64,000 nt of DNA. It comes from Lithodes maja. Taxonomy: Eukaryota; Arthropoda; Malacostraca; Decapoda; Lithodidae. The notes beneath the pieces are model-generated. The model was given only the letters and a program-made list of their open reading frames with translations. It ran no database searches and had not been told where the DNA came from. A program made the position numbers and the translations under genes. Position 1 is the stretch's first letter; each line of letters begins with the position of its first letter. Shown in pieces: positions 51,656-62,247 of this stretch. Location: positions 124,001 through 188,000 of the forward strand of contig JBAKBP010000683.1 of NCBI GenBank assembly GCA_037953745.1. The letters are read 5' to 3'.

Positions 51656-52940
51656 GATCTATCTATCTATCTATTGCCTGACGCCGTGATCCCCGAAGGG
51701 GTGGCCACGAACGAACCGCCCCCATGCACCTCTGTCCCCAGTCAGTCGACGCCCCTCCCCCCAACCAGCACCGCCTTCATTCATGTAGTTCCTCACTCCA
51801 TCCTTCCACCTCATATTCGGTCTACCTCTCCCCCTCTGTCCCTCCACCTCGCTCTCGTACACCCTCTTAGTCATTCTCTCGCTTTCCATACGTTCCATAT
51901 GGCCGAACCATCTCAAGTTGTTCCTTTTCACACTTTCCAGCACATCTACCTCCACACCACACCTCCTTCTTACTTCCTCATTAGTCTGTCTATCCCTCCA
52001 TGTAATTCCGCACGCACTCCTTAAGTAATTCATTTCCACTGCTCTCACTCTTGGTCTGAGTCTCTCAACCAACGTCCATGCTTCGCTTCCGTAAGTCAGT
52101 GTCGGGATTACCACACTGTCATGCAAGGACTTCTTCACTTCCATACTGACCACCCTATTTCTTGATACTGCTTTTAGCGTTCCTACAACCCTCTTCCCCT
52201 GTTGTACCCTCTCCTGCACCTCTTCATCCATAGTCCCATCTTTACTCAACACACTGCCCAGATACTTAAAAGAGTTGACGATCTCCATAGCCTGACCGTT
52301 CAGCTTCACCTCACACTCTGTGACTTCACCCCTTTCGAAGACCATAACCTTGCTCTTCCCCGTATTTACCTTCAAATTCCGTTTTTCGCACACTGTTCCA
52401 AACTCATTTACCAGACCCTGCAACTCCCATTCATTATCACTCATCAGAACTGTATCATCCGCAAACAGCAGTATAGGTAGCTTCCACTCAATTCCCTCCC
52501 TTTTCAGCGATACACCAACATCCACTGCTCTTGATAGTATTTCTTTCATATCCACTGCTCTTGATAGTATTTCTTTCATAACTCCATCCATATATACAGT
52601 AAACAACCACGGGGACATCACACACCCCTGTTTCAAACCAACATTCAGGTCAAAGAACTCGCTCTGCTCACTCTCCACACGTACTGCCGCCTTTGCACCC
52701 TCATACATGCTCTTCACTGCTTTCAGCAACTTGCCCTCTACTCCGTATATTCTAAGTACTTTCCACAAACCTTCTCTATCCACTCTGTCATAGGCCTTCT
52801 CCAAGTCCATAAAGGCAACATACACCTTTTGTTTCTTCTCCAGATACTTCTCCACAACACAATTCAGGGTAAAAATCTGATCTACACATCCTCTTCCCTT
52901 CCTAAAGCCTCCCTGCTCGTCGCCTATCCATTTCTCCGTT
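51656..52940 (-). mobile_element. LINE 'E', copy 2, inserted in the satellite
   Basis: Flanked by 11-bp direct repeats CCCTCCAGGAT (about 51648-51658 and 52942-52952) with a (TAGA)n tail at the left. 5'-truncated just upstream of the RT fingers. Confidence 0.93.
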
Positions 52941-52963
52941 CCCCTCCAGGATGGCCCAGTCAA
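51671..52963 (-). CDS. LINE 'E' reverse transcriptase, 5'-truncated, open (430 aa)
   Basis: It reads TEKWIGDEQGGFRKGRGC, motif A AFMDLEKAYDRVDREGLW, LNVGLKQGCVMSPWLF, the catalytic ILLFADDTVLMSD and LKVNTGKSKVMVFERGE, then the C-terminal domain (LTYGSEAWTLVERLRPR; NNLRWFGHMERME), ending FGDHGVRQ. The first ~8 residues (MTGPSWRG) come from the satellite, not the LINE. A 30-bp tandem duplication (EILSRAVDMKEILSRAVD) lies at about 52530-52590. The frame is otherwise intact and is the reference for the breaks in 20119-22435. The RT N-terminal blocks and the endonuclease are missing. Confidence 0.85.
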   Translation of the reverse strand: MTGPSWRGTEKWIGDEQGGFRKGRGCVDQIFTLNCVVEKYLEKKQKVYVAFMDLEKAYDRVDREGLWKVLRIYGVEGKLLKAVKSMYEGAKAAVRVESEQSEFFDLNVGLKQGCVMSPWLFTVYMDGVMKEILSRAVDMKEILSRAVDVGVSLKREGIEWKLPILLFADDTVLMSDNEWELQGLVNEFGTVCEKRNLKVNTGKSKVMVFERGEVTECEVKLNGQAMEIVNSFKYLGSVLSKDGTMDEEVQERVQQGKRVVGTLKAVSRNRVVSMEVKKSLHDSVVIPTLTYGSEAWTLVERLRPRVRAVEMNYLRSACGITWRDRQTNEEVRRRCGVEVDVLESVKRNNLRWFGHMERMESERMTKRVYESEVEGQRGRGRPNMRWKDGVRNYMNEGGAGWGEGRRLTGDRGAWGRFVRGHPFGDHGVRQ

Positions 52964-54237
52964 AATCGAAATCCTAAACTAATGGTCCGATTTTAATTCT
53001 GTTTGCGCCATTCGATTCAGCTTGCCAAAGTGTACTTATGGTATAACTTTAAACAAAATCCGTTCATAAATAACTCTTCTATGGAGTTTTTAAATTTTAA
53101 AATAGGCCTAGGGGGCCTAAAAATAGGTCAAAATTAAAAAATATTTATACCGTTGAATCCGCAACGGCGAGAGAGACGAATCCAAATATGTAATAATATT
53201 GACAAGTCAAAATTCGACCAAAATCACCGATTTGCCTGGGCAAAATTCGACCAAAATCACCGATTTGCCTGGGCTTACTTACCCAAGTTTTTTTGAGAAA
53301 ATATTTTTTCGATTCTGGCCGAATGGCTGGGCGAAAATGAAATCTAAGACCATGTGTAGAAGCAGCTCGGCGAGAAAAATCGAATGGCACCAAGTAGAAT
53401 TCCCTAGGACTTATACATTGGGCTACAGAGGACTTTTAATGTCCAAAAAACGGTCCCCTGGGCCCTCCAGGAAGGCCCAGTCAAAATCGAAATCCTAAAC
53501 TAATGGTCCGATTTTAATTCTGTTTGCGCCATTCGATTCAGCTTGCCAAAGTGTACTTATGGTATAAATTTAAACAAAATCCGTTCATAAATAACTCTTC
53601 TATGGAGATTTTAACCTTTAAAATAGGCCTAGGGGGCCTAAAAATAGGTCAAAATTAAAAAATATATATACCGTTGAATCCGCAACGGCGAGACGAATCC
53701 AAATATGTAATAATATTGACAAGTCAAAATTTGACCAAAATCACCGATTTAAGGTTTTTTGAGAAAATACTTTCGATTCTGGCCGAATGGCTGGGCGAAA
53801 ATGAAATCTAAGACCATGTCTAGAAGTAGCTCGGCGAGAAAAGTCGAATGGCACCAAGTAGAATTCCCTAGGGCTTATAGATTAGGCTACAGAGGACTTT
53901 TAGTCCAAAAAACGGTCCCCTGGGCCCTCCAGGAAGGCCCAGTCAAAATCGAAATCCTAAACTAATGGTCCGATTTTAATTCTGTTTGCGCAATTCGATT
54001 CACCTTGCCAAAGTATACTTATGGTATAAATTTAAACAAAATACGTTCATAAATAACTCTTCTATGGAGTTTTTAAACTTTAAAATAGGCCTAGGGGGCC
54101 TAAAAATATGTCAAAATTAAAAAAATATTTATACCGTTGAATCCGCAACGGCGAGACGAATCCAAATATGTAATAATATTGACAAGTCAAAATTCGACCA
54201 AAATCACCGATTTGCCTGGGCAAAATTATATGGCTAA
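52941..54237. repeat. satellite, second segment (about 2.7 units)
   Basis: Units start at 52946, 53467 and 53929. The first is ~521 bp because a ~32-bp piece (CAAAATTCGACCAAAATCAC...) is duplicated at 53210-53275. These units share CCTAAACTAATGG and GACCAAAATC variants that distinguish them from the first segment. Confidence 0.93.
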
Positions 54238-55042
54238 TTTAGATAAAGTGGACTGTATATTATTGATAATGAAGAAGTATTAACCATATAGAATATTTAC
54301 CCTTAGATGAACTCCGCTGGTGATTGGAGTATGGCGGAAAATAGGCTAGATGACTTGAAGTGGTTAGTAAAGTAAACAGCGTATGAAAAGAGGCTACAAT
54401 AGGCTAAGATAGACTAGATATTTACGTTAAGTTATGCTAATTAACAAAGATGATGATGTAGTGACTTATTATGGAGTATGAGATGAAAAGTCAAGCGAAA
54501 ACACCTGGTGAAGTAACTATGGAAAGAAGGCTTAGCGTGTGTATCTGGGACGGAGGTTGGTTGGAGAGTGTGCGAGCGCATTACGTTTGTCTCTGTCGTG
54601 ACATACCGCGCATGCGCATAACATATGGAAAATGTATCCCATCTTTTTTACAATGAGATACTTATGAACAATCTTAAATAATACAAATATATATATATAT
54701 ATATATATGGGAATTATAATCCTACAATACTTTCCCATATACAACTATAGAATATATTCTACCCAATCATGGAACGTTCGACCAAGGTTATGGAAGCGTT
54801 CAACTTAAGACTACGAACGATACGTAACGCTACATCAACCCAGATTACGTAACATCGAGACTGTTCATACTAGTTTTGAGTACACTAAGTATGGACATAT
54901 TCCCACCAACAGAAAATATACAAAATTTACATGATTAGATTTGCCCGGAGGCAATCTTATCCCGCCAAGCTTGGGAGGATATCTGGGCTGCCTGTCGACG
55001 TGGGCGTCCGCCGGACGCGTCAACAGGCTGCACCGAAGTAGA
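54238..55042. other. ~800-bp unassigned insertion within the satellite
   Basis: It replaces the middle of one satellite unit. It contains an (AT)n run (54688-54708) and a GC-rich right end with GCGTCCGCCGGACGC (a perfect 7-bp-arm hairpin, about 55004-55018). No clear terminal repeats, LTR signatures or open frames. Confidence 0.4.
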
Positions 55043-55478
55043 ACCCAAGGTTTTTTGAGAAAATATTTTCGATTCTGGCCGAATGGCTGGGCGAAAATGA
55101 AATCTAAGACCACGTCTAGAAGCAGCTCGGCGAGAAAAATCGAATGGCACCAAGTAGAATTCCCTAGGACTTATAGTTTGGGCTACAGAGGAATTTTAAA
55201 GTCCAAAAAATGGTCCCCTGGGCCCTCCAGGAAGGCCCAGTCAAAATCGAAATCCTAAACTAATGGTCCGATTTTAATTCTGTTTGCGCCATTCGATTCA
55301 GCTTGCCAAAGTGTACTTATGGTATAAATTTAAACAAAATCCGTTCATAAATAACTCTTCCATGGAGTTTTAAACTTTAAAATAGGCCTACGGGGCCTAA
55401 AAATAGGTCAAAATTAAAAAATATATATACCGTTGAATCCAAATATGTAATAATATTGACAAGTCAAAATTCGACCAA
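55043..55478. repeat. satellite, third segment (about 1 unit)
   Basis: It resumes at ACCCAAGGTTTTTTGAGAAA and runs past the CCAGGAAGGCCCAGTC start at 55227 to AAAATTCGACCAAAAT at 55478. Confidence 0.9.
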
Positions 55479-55479
55479 A

Positions 55480-56450
55480 ATTTTGATCGGATAAATTGGA
55501 TCGGAGACGATCGGATATAGTTGCAGGCAGAGGAACCAACCCTATCGAGCTGTACACACCTGATGATCAGCGTAGGGGTGCAGATACTTTTTGTACCGAG
55601 TGTACATTCATAAATCCAGAATACGATGAAAATAACTATGGCGGTGAAGGGGTCAAGTGAGGAATTTTGAAGCAGAGTGAATTTTGTTCACTAATTTATG
55701 AAGTGTAATCAGTAAACACATTAAATTCAGGCGACTAAGTCAAGAATGGCTGTACAGACTTTCGATAAACATAAAACACGGATAATAAATACTGGAAACG
55801 CTATAGTGTGTTCATTAAAAGTCGGCCAAACCTCTTCAATACTAACCTCTAGACCTGATCACTTTCTAAGGAGAATTCCAAAGAAAAAATTACTTACCGT
55901 ATGCAGCGTTGGGAACTTCTCACCGAGACGTTATGACATGGAGTTCATAGCGTCTCGGTGAGAAGTTCCCAACGCTGCATACGGTAGCTCATTTTTTCTT
56001 TGGAGTTCTCCTTAGAAAGTGATCAGGTCTAAAGGTTAGTATTTAAGAGCTTTGGCCGACTTTTAATGAATATACTATAGCGTTTCTAGTTAACATTTTC
56101 AGTACCGTGCTGTGCTTTAAACTTTACTGTGGCTACTGATAGACTATTTTAATCAGTTGAAAAAGGGCCTCCAGCCATTAACAAGCTTCAAAGTATCTAA
56201 CTATTTTTAGTATCACAGATCCTTCTTAAACTTCAAAAAAATGGCAAAATCTAGATAGAATATAATTATAGACCTAGAGAGTACAGAAGGGGTTAAGATG
56301 TTATAAAGGCCAAATGTCCGACTATCATAGATGCGCTACAAATACCACACGATGCAGGGTATGCTGTCAGGTTCACAACAGGGAACACTGTACTGTAGTT
56401 AAAAAAACAAAAAATGGGAGACAAAAGAAGACAGTACTATATCAAGACAC
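55480..56450. repeat. paralogue of 36490-37300 (foldback cluster copy 2)
   Basis: It contains, in the same order, the right half of the CACTCGGT palindrome, the CTCACCGAG hairpin (55846-56040) with longer and better-paired arms, and the left arm of the ~800-bp foldback. Identity ends near 56400. Confidence 0.8.
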
Positions 56451-56489
56451 TACGGTACGATGGCGCTAATAAGTCATATCTCAGCTGTT

Positions 56490-59138
56490 GTTGTTGTTGT
56501 TGTTGTTCCCTAAGCTGCCTGGCCGAACAGCCCCGAGTCCCTGAGGAAGGCCATGGCCACGATCGGGCTTTCCCACAGAGCTCTCATTGAGTGTAGGTTG
56601 TGTTGTTGGCGTAAGTGGTTGTGTGAAATGCAGTCTTCTATGATGTGTTTAATGGTATGGGGTGCTGTGTTACATCCCGGACAGGCGTCGACAACGGAGT
56701 CATCCAGTCTCTTCTGATAGCTCAGGAGAGCTGGATGGTGTCCGCATCTCAGCCTGGCCAGGTGGACTCTGTCCTCGCGAGGGAGGGAGGATTCGGAAGG
56801 ATGGATTTCGGGAGGTCGTGCATGCAGCTGCGTGTTGTCTGTGAGTGAGTGGATGGATTGGCGAGAGATATGAGTATGGATGTGCTTCTGGAAGTTGGTT
56901 CGGGGTGGGCAGGGAGGGAGAGAGGACAATAATTGTGTGTGATACCGTGTGCTGGGTGTTGTTTTGATATTTCTTGGTGTCTGTGGATGTGTTGCCATGT
57001 AGTTTAGTGGGTGGTCTTGGTTCGTGGAGGCTGCTGCCAGGAATTGAGTGCCTCTCATGTCCAGATGGTCTTTGACTTTGAGGATTTTTGTTTCTTGATG
57101 TAGATGATCTGTGGGTGTAGTAGCTGTGCAGCCTGTAATGATCTTCAGGGCTTTGTTTTGAATAGTCTGTAAGGTCTTATGATGTGTTTCAGCTAGGTTA
57201 GAAGCCCAGGCTGGGCTTGCGTATTCCATTACTGATCTTATGTATTGTTTATATACTGTGGTGGTAGTTTATTTGTTGTGTCCAAATTTTGTGTGAGCAA
57301 GTGACCTGAGGGCGTTAAGTCTGGGTGTCAGTTTCTTTTTAATGCTTGTGGTGTGCTGTTTGAATGTCATATGAGTATCATATGTTACTCCTAGGATTTT
57401 GGGTGTGTGTGTATGTGTTAGGGGTGTGTTGTTTATGGTGAGTTGAGGGATGTATTCGTGTTCACCTGTCCAGCTTGTGAGCAGGGTTGCTGTGGATTTG
57501 GCTGGGGCTAGATTAAGTCTGTTTGTAGTGCACCAGCCATGTAGTGTGTTGAGATAGGGTTGAAGGAGATCTGTTGCTCTTCTTGGGTCATGGTGTGTGC
57601 ATGTGAGTGTTATGTCATCTGCATAGGAGGCTAAGTTTATTTGGGGAGTATTGGGTGTAGTTATATCGTGCATGTACAGATTGAAGAGTGCGGGCGATAG
57701 GACGGATCCTTGTGGGACTCCGTTTGGAAAGTTTCTGATTTTAGATGACTGACCGGCAAAAGATACGTGTGCACATCTGCCTGCTAGGAAGTTGGCCAGC
57801 CACCTTTTTGTGTTGTTGTGCATGTTTGTGTTGTATATTTTGTTTGTTAGGTTGTGGCGTGGGATGGCATCGAAGGCTTTACTAATGTCGAGTGTGGCTA
57901 ATAGTGATCTGTGTGGTGGTCTAGCTGAGTTGATGCCGTCAAAAGCTCTTTGTGTAAGGTCTGTGAGAAGAGTGTTTGTGGAGTGCAGTGGCCTAAAGCC
58001 ATGTTGTGTTGGAGCTAGGGGTAGGTCGGGTGTAATTAGTTGTAATACTAGGCGTTCCATGACTTTGGAGGGGGAGCAAAGGAGTGTAATGGGGCGGTGC
58101 GAGGAGGGTAGCGTGGGGTCTTTGTTGGGTTTGGGGAATGTGATGATGATACCATGCTTCCAAATGTCTGGTATTGTGTTGTGTGAATAGCTGTAGTTTG
58201 ATATGTTAGTGAGTGTTTGTATGCCTTGTGGTCCCAGGTGTCTGAGGTGTATGTTGCTTATGTTGTCTAGGCCACAGGCGGGTGAGTGCTTGAGATTGTT
58301 GATGATATGCTTTGTCTGGTGATTGGTGAAGGGTGTATAGTCAGGGTCTGTGGGGAATTGTCTCTTACGTCGGATGACACGTCGGTCGTCTTTGTGAGGT
58401 TTTAGGTGGCTGACATGTGAGAAGTGATTGATGAGAGTGTTTGCTTGTTGTTTACATGAAGGAGTAGAGTCTGTTGTTGTGATTGCAGCATGTGATTGTG
58501 TTGTGTTGCTGTTGGAAAGTGTGATGCTGTTTAGTGTTTTGTAGAGTTTTTTGGGGTTTGTTTTGTGATCAAGTGTTTGTAGGAAGTTATTCCAATTTAG
58601 TTTTTGTTGTTCTTGTATTTTGTTGTTAGTTTGGGTGTTGAGTGCTTGAATTTGTTGTGTGATGTCTTGTGTGTGGGGTGCTGGGGAGTGTTTCAGTGTG
58701 TCGCGTTGTCTGATGAGGTTTTGAATTTCTGGTGTAAAGTTGGGGTTGTGTCTTTTTCTGTTACCTCTTGGAATGTGTTTCTTGTCAGCGTTTTGGATAG
58801 TTTTATTGAGTATGTGTACAGCATTGTTGATGTTAGTGATGGGTGTACTGTTTAGAGTTGTGAAGTGTTGTTCGGTCTCATTTGTAAATGCTTCCCAGTT
58901 AGCTCTTTTATAATTGGTGTATGTGTGTTTGTGGCTAGCTGGGGTGAGTCTGGTTTTGGTGGTGATAATGATCGGGAGGTGGTCAGAGCCTAAGGTTCTG
59001 ACCACCCTCCAGGATGTTGTGGGGGCGAGTTCTGGGGAGCAAAAGGTGATGTCTGGAGATGATGGGTTATAGAGGGCTTGGTGAGGAATATGGGTATGTT
59101 GATGGATGTCGTTAAGGATGATGAGGTTATCTGTTTGG
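56490..59138 (-). mobile_element. LINE 'F' with (AAC)n tail, 5'-truncated
   Basis: 13-bp direct repeats TATCTCAGCTGTT (56477-56489, 59139-59151) lie in the MITE. The tail is (AAC)n, and the last ~80 bp are shared with the SINE-like element at 2123-2652. Confidence 0.92.
56510..59138 (-). pseudogene. LINE 'F' endonuclease(C-term)-RT protein with one nonsense codon
   Basis: The frame contains the end of the endonuclease (DITFCSPELAP; LGSDHLPIIITT near 58990) and RT blocks: SPACGLDNISNIHLRHL, ITFPKPNKDPTLPSSHRPI, motif A LATLDISKAFDAIPR, NGVPQGSVLSPALFNLY and the catalytic ASYADDITLTC. The C-terminal domain carries a Cys/His knuckle (CPGCNTAPHTIKHIIEDC) and ends SGLFGQAA just before the tail. 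The only break from 59005 down to 56510 is one in-frame TAA at 57269-57271 (probably GAA originally); the two parts are in the same frame, 13 codons apart. About 830 residues remain. The clade is Jockey/I-like, not resolved. Confidence 0.87.
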
Positions 59139-59403
59139 TATCTCAGCTGTTAGTACGTTTGCCTCGCTCTGTGCTGTATTAATGTCCGTCAGATGTTGAA
59201 TAAGGTGGTTAAGTGCAGGAACTTGTTTGTATATCTCACTTGAAATGAAGACATTGTGTTTAGATATTGCAGATACCAATTATTGATCAAATTATACTTG
59301 GTGCCGAGACATCACTTATTAGGCCGACTGTACATTAGGCAACATGGACGTGGGAACAAAATCTTGCCATAACACTTTACAACAACAACAACAACACACC
59401 TAC

Positions 59404-59502
59404 CATGAGAGTCGTGTTGTGCTGAAACAGTTGCATCCGATGGTGTCCTCTTGTGGTTGTGTCATAAATGGTTGTACATCTTGGAACCCAGCCACCACCA
59501 AT
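59404..59502 (-). CDS. possible short host exon (99 bp), low certainty
   Basis: On the minus strand an acceptor (ATTATAACCTCTACAG) precedes 99 bp with two open frames (one begins IGGGWVPRCTTIYD, another LVVAGFQDVQPFMTQ), and a donor CATG|GTAGGTGTG follows. The opposite strand has an ATG reading MVSSCGCVINGCTSWN, faintly like the start of a THAP zinc domain, but it stops after 22 codons. The sequence cannot decide; it is listed because it is single-copy and splice-site bounded. Confidence 0.25.
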
Positions 59503-59851
59503 CTGTAGAGGTTATAATGTAGTTAGCTTTCATTTATAGATAATTTATAGATAATTTGTTAAGTTTTACATTGTAAACTCAATACTACATTAATGTCATC
59601 CCATTAAAACAGTAACCCCCAAGACCCCCTTCGAGATCAATTTCCCCATTTTTCGGTAATTGCAGACTGGCTATCGTTCGCCAACAACACTTTGTCATCT
59701 ACAGGACACTAAAAGGTCTTAACAATGCCAAACTAATGGAGCAAATGTCTTAAATTCTCAACACTAATAGGGCTAACTCAGGCGACCCAATGTGACGACA
59801 TCCAGGTAAGCCTACTTACAAACATAACAAATCATCAATTATTAAATTAAA

Positions 59852-60440
59852 ATGTAAAACTTGCAAACTAAAATCAAAACTTGGACAAAGACAATATAAA
59901 GGCAAAATAACTAATCAAAATCGATATGTGGAAACAACGCTTACTATAATAACATTTATGAAATACAAAAAACACAATCCACCACATAGGGTGTATATTA
60001 CTACATGAGCAAGTTAATCCGTTTCCCAAGCAAACTAATCGCACACATAACAACGCACTATCGTCACATTCAAGGGATTAGTCAATTTGGGAAGCCCGGT
60101 ACGTTCTGGTAAATTTTACTAAACTCTGCATGAATAAAGAAACTACAAAATATTCTATTGAAATCAAATTTGCAACCTCACAGGACATTAACAATCGTAA
60201 AAAATACAAATAGCACTCGCTAACGATAGTGCTATCGGGTAGGTACCTGTAAGCATAGCATGCCTCAAGTGACCCCTATCAATTACTACCCTACAAATAA
60301 CCTACATTTATCATACAAATAAACTAAGGAAATCTCAAAAGCAAGCAATTGATACTATCGACAATGAATAGATATAATATAATAAAAGACAAATAATTGC
60401 AAAATATGAAGCAACAACTGATTTTTAAAAAAATCAAATA
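59852..60440 (-). mobile_element. Naiad-type PLE 3' UTR, truncated copy
   Basis: The reverse complement of 45930-46509 in order (TTAAAATGTAAAACTTGC; CACATAGGGTGTATATTACT; CTATCGGGTAGGTACCTG). It contains no coding part. 59503-59851 and 60441-61446 hold no recognisable feature apart from MITE-like debris near 59610-59790 and 61236-61300. Confidence 0.85.
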
Positions 60441-61448
60441 TTCATGGGACATTAATTTTGATAATACCGATGGAAATAACATTAAAAATACTATTTAGTG
60501 CACTCGTCAAAATTCTAGGTTGTCACTGAAAATATTCTTAAAATTGTCTGTTCAATTACCGGTATGCACAGACGGATTATTTTTAGCCTTACATTTTCAC
60601 GAAGATAATTAGAGGTTTTCATTTTTTTTCCTAACTGAAACTAATAAAATACCCTTTCCTCGTTTTATGTATGTATAATAAACTGTATAAAATATTATTC
60701 TTATGGCGCGTAGGGGTACACCTAGAACTATGTTGGATCAAGTACTTCAGTCCGATCTAAAAACTAAAAAAAAAAGTGAAAACAAATGCAGCCCGTCCGC
60801 CATTTAGGATGCGAGACTAACATTCTCTGTGGACAAAACGGTCTTTAAACTTGTATGTATGGTCAAAAACAGACCGAGAGTTAATATTTTCCACCCGACG
60901 GCCCTATTACTGTACAGAATATGAGCAGAAAATTACCATTTTAAATTATATATATACAGTACAGTATATTCCAATATTGCTGTTAGAAAATATTTTTATG
61001 AACCTTCGAAAACTAAAACAAATAAGCGTGTTTTCGTATTACAAACGTATATAGTAGCTATATACTGTAGTTATTTTGTGAGGTTCCAAAATATATTGTG
61101 TTTGAGTGCGGAAAATCGCTATGTGATGCATACGGTAGTAAAGTACGGTTAAGGCGATTATTGTGGGTGAAAAACAAGCGATAGTACAAACATTTGGTGG
61201 CACAACTTGTGAATCGGCTAGGATAGACAATTTTATTAACCCGTCCAGTACCGGTGACGTCTTTTAAACTTTATTCTGGCTTTATTCTGGAATTTCGGTG
61301 CCAGTATCCTACGTTCAAATCGTTAGAGTACAGTACCACATACATGTATTTACTTCTTTCATTGATTTCATTCATTAGGTTTATTTGCAAGTTAATTGGT
61401 GGGTTGGTGATAATGATATATATTCTGTTTACTAATTACAGTACAGTA

Positions 61449-62007
61449 CAGTCGGCCCCGCAAGGGTGCGCAATAAAAGGGTGCGATTCTCCAACTGTGC
61501 GGCAGATGTCCGTGCGGTGCTTATAATCCAAGGGTGCGAAAAAGCAAAGCGTGCGGTGGCGAAGCGTGCGGAACTGGATGCGCATTTGTCGGGCGGCCAT
61601 GTTTGTGACGTCAGAGCGCGCGGGATGCCTCAGTGACCCGTGTGTAAGCGTACCCAGACGCAGCCTTGCAATTCTCTTCCGCATTCTTTGTGAACAATGG
61701 ACCCTCCAGCCCCTCCACCACCCCAGCCACCTGCTGCCCCTAACCCACCGCCCAGGGTGATCGTGTTACCCACCAAAACAAAAGTGAAAGTTCTTGATTT
61801 AGAACAGAAAAAAGTTACTAGACATGTATATTTCTATACTGTGCAGGTATTCTTTCCTTAGTTCATGTTTTTCAGGGGTTATTGGGCGAAAAAAGGGTAA
61901 GTTTGAAGAGTCCCCGGACTACATAGTGAATTTTCCATAGGTTCTTAAGCTCCAAGGGTGCGTGCATGTCTCGGACTAAGGTAACCGCACCCTTGTGGGG
62001 CCCACTG
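61449..62007. mobile_element. pogo/Tigger-like deletion derivative (559 bp)
   Basis: TA-flanked (61447-61448, 62008-62009) with inverted ends CAGTCGGCCCCGCAAGGGTG and CACCCTTGTGGGGCCCACTG. AGGGTGCG words recur inside both ends. Confidence 0.85.
61697..61861 (+). pseudogene. transposase N-terminal remnant
   Basis: An ATG opens a ~54-codon frame: a proline-rich start (MDPPAPPPPQPPAAPNPPPR) followed by KTKVKVLDLEQKKV, which resembles the first helix region of the CENP-B-type HTH of pogo/Tigger/Jerky transposases. It then stops. DNA-binding and DDE domains are deleted, so it cannot be active. Similarity is inferred by eye. Confidence 0.45.
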
Positions 62008-62247
62008 TACTGTAAAAGAGTTTGAGGGACTTTATGATTTAGACTGACTATCATTTTTCTAGGCCCAAGACTTTATTCAGTTTAGTAAAGACCTTGCAGT
62101 TACAGGCCTACAGGCCTACCCTATTTACGACGTCTCAATTTTCCCTTTTAACATATCAGCGATGATATGCTGCATAGAAAAGTTCAATCTTAGAGCCAAA
62201 AGAAATAAGATTAGTTCCCGGGAAGAAAATATGCCTATAGAAATAAG

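Larger units (their letters stand above)
56458..59330. mobile_element. Tc1/mariner-like MITE copy C, split by a LINE
   Basis: The left end CGATGGCGCTAATAAGTCAT after TA 56456-56457 and the right end ATCACTTATTAGGCCGACTG before TA 59331-59332. The interior at 59139-59330 matches the reverse complement of 35550-35730, so it is the same family in reverse orientation. Confidence 0.85.

Noticed and set aside
49150..55258. Short frames recurring in satellite units (e.g. 53199-53498, 54941-55258)
   Set aside because: They differ between units by frameshifting A-run changes and are not maintained across the array.
60785..60825. Minus-strand ATGGCGGACGGG as a gene start
   Set aside because: The frame ends after about 18 codons in a T-rich run with no donor site worth the name; ATGGCGG occurs easily by chance.
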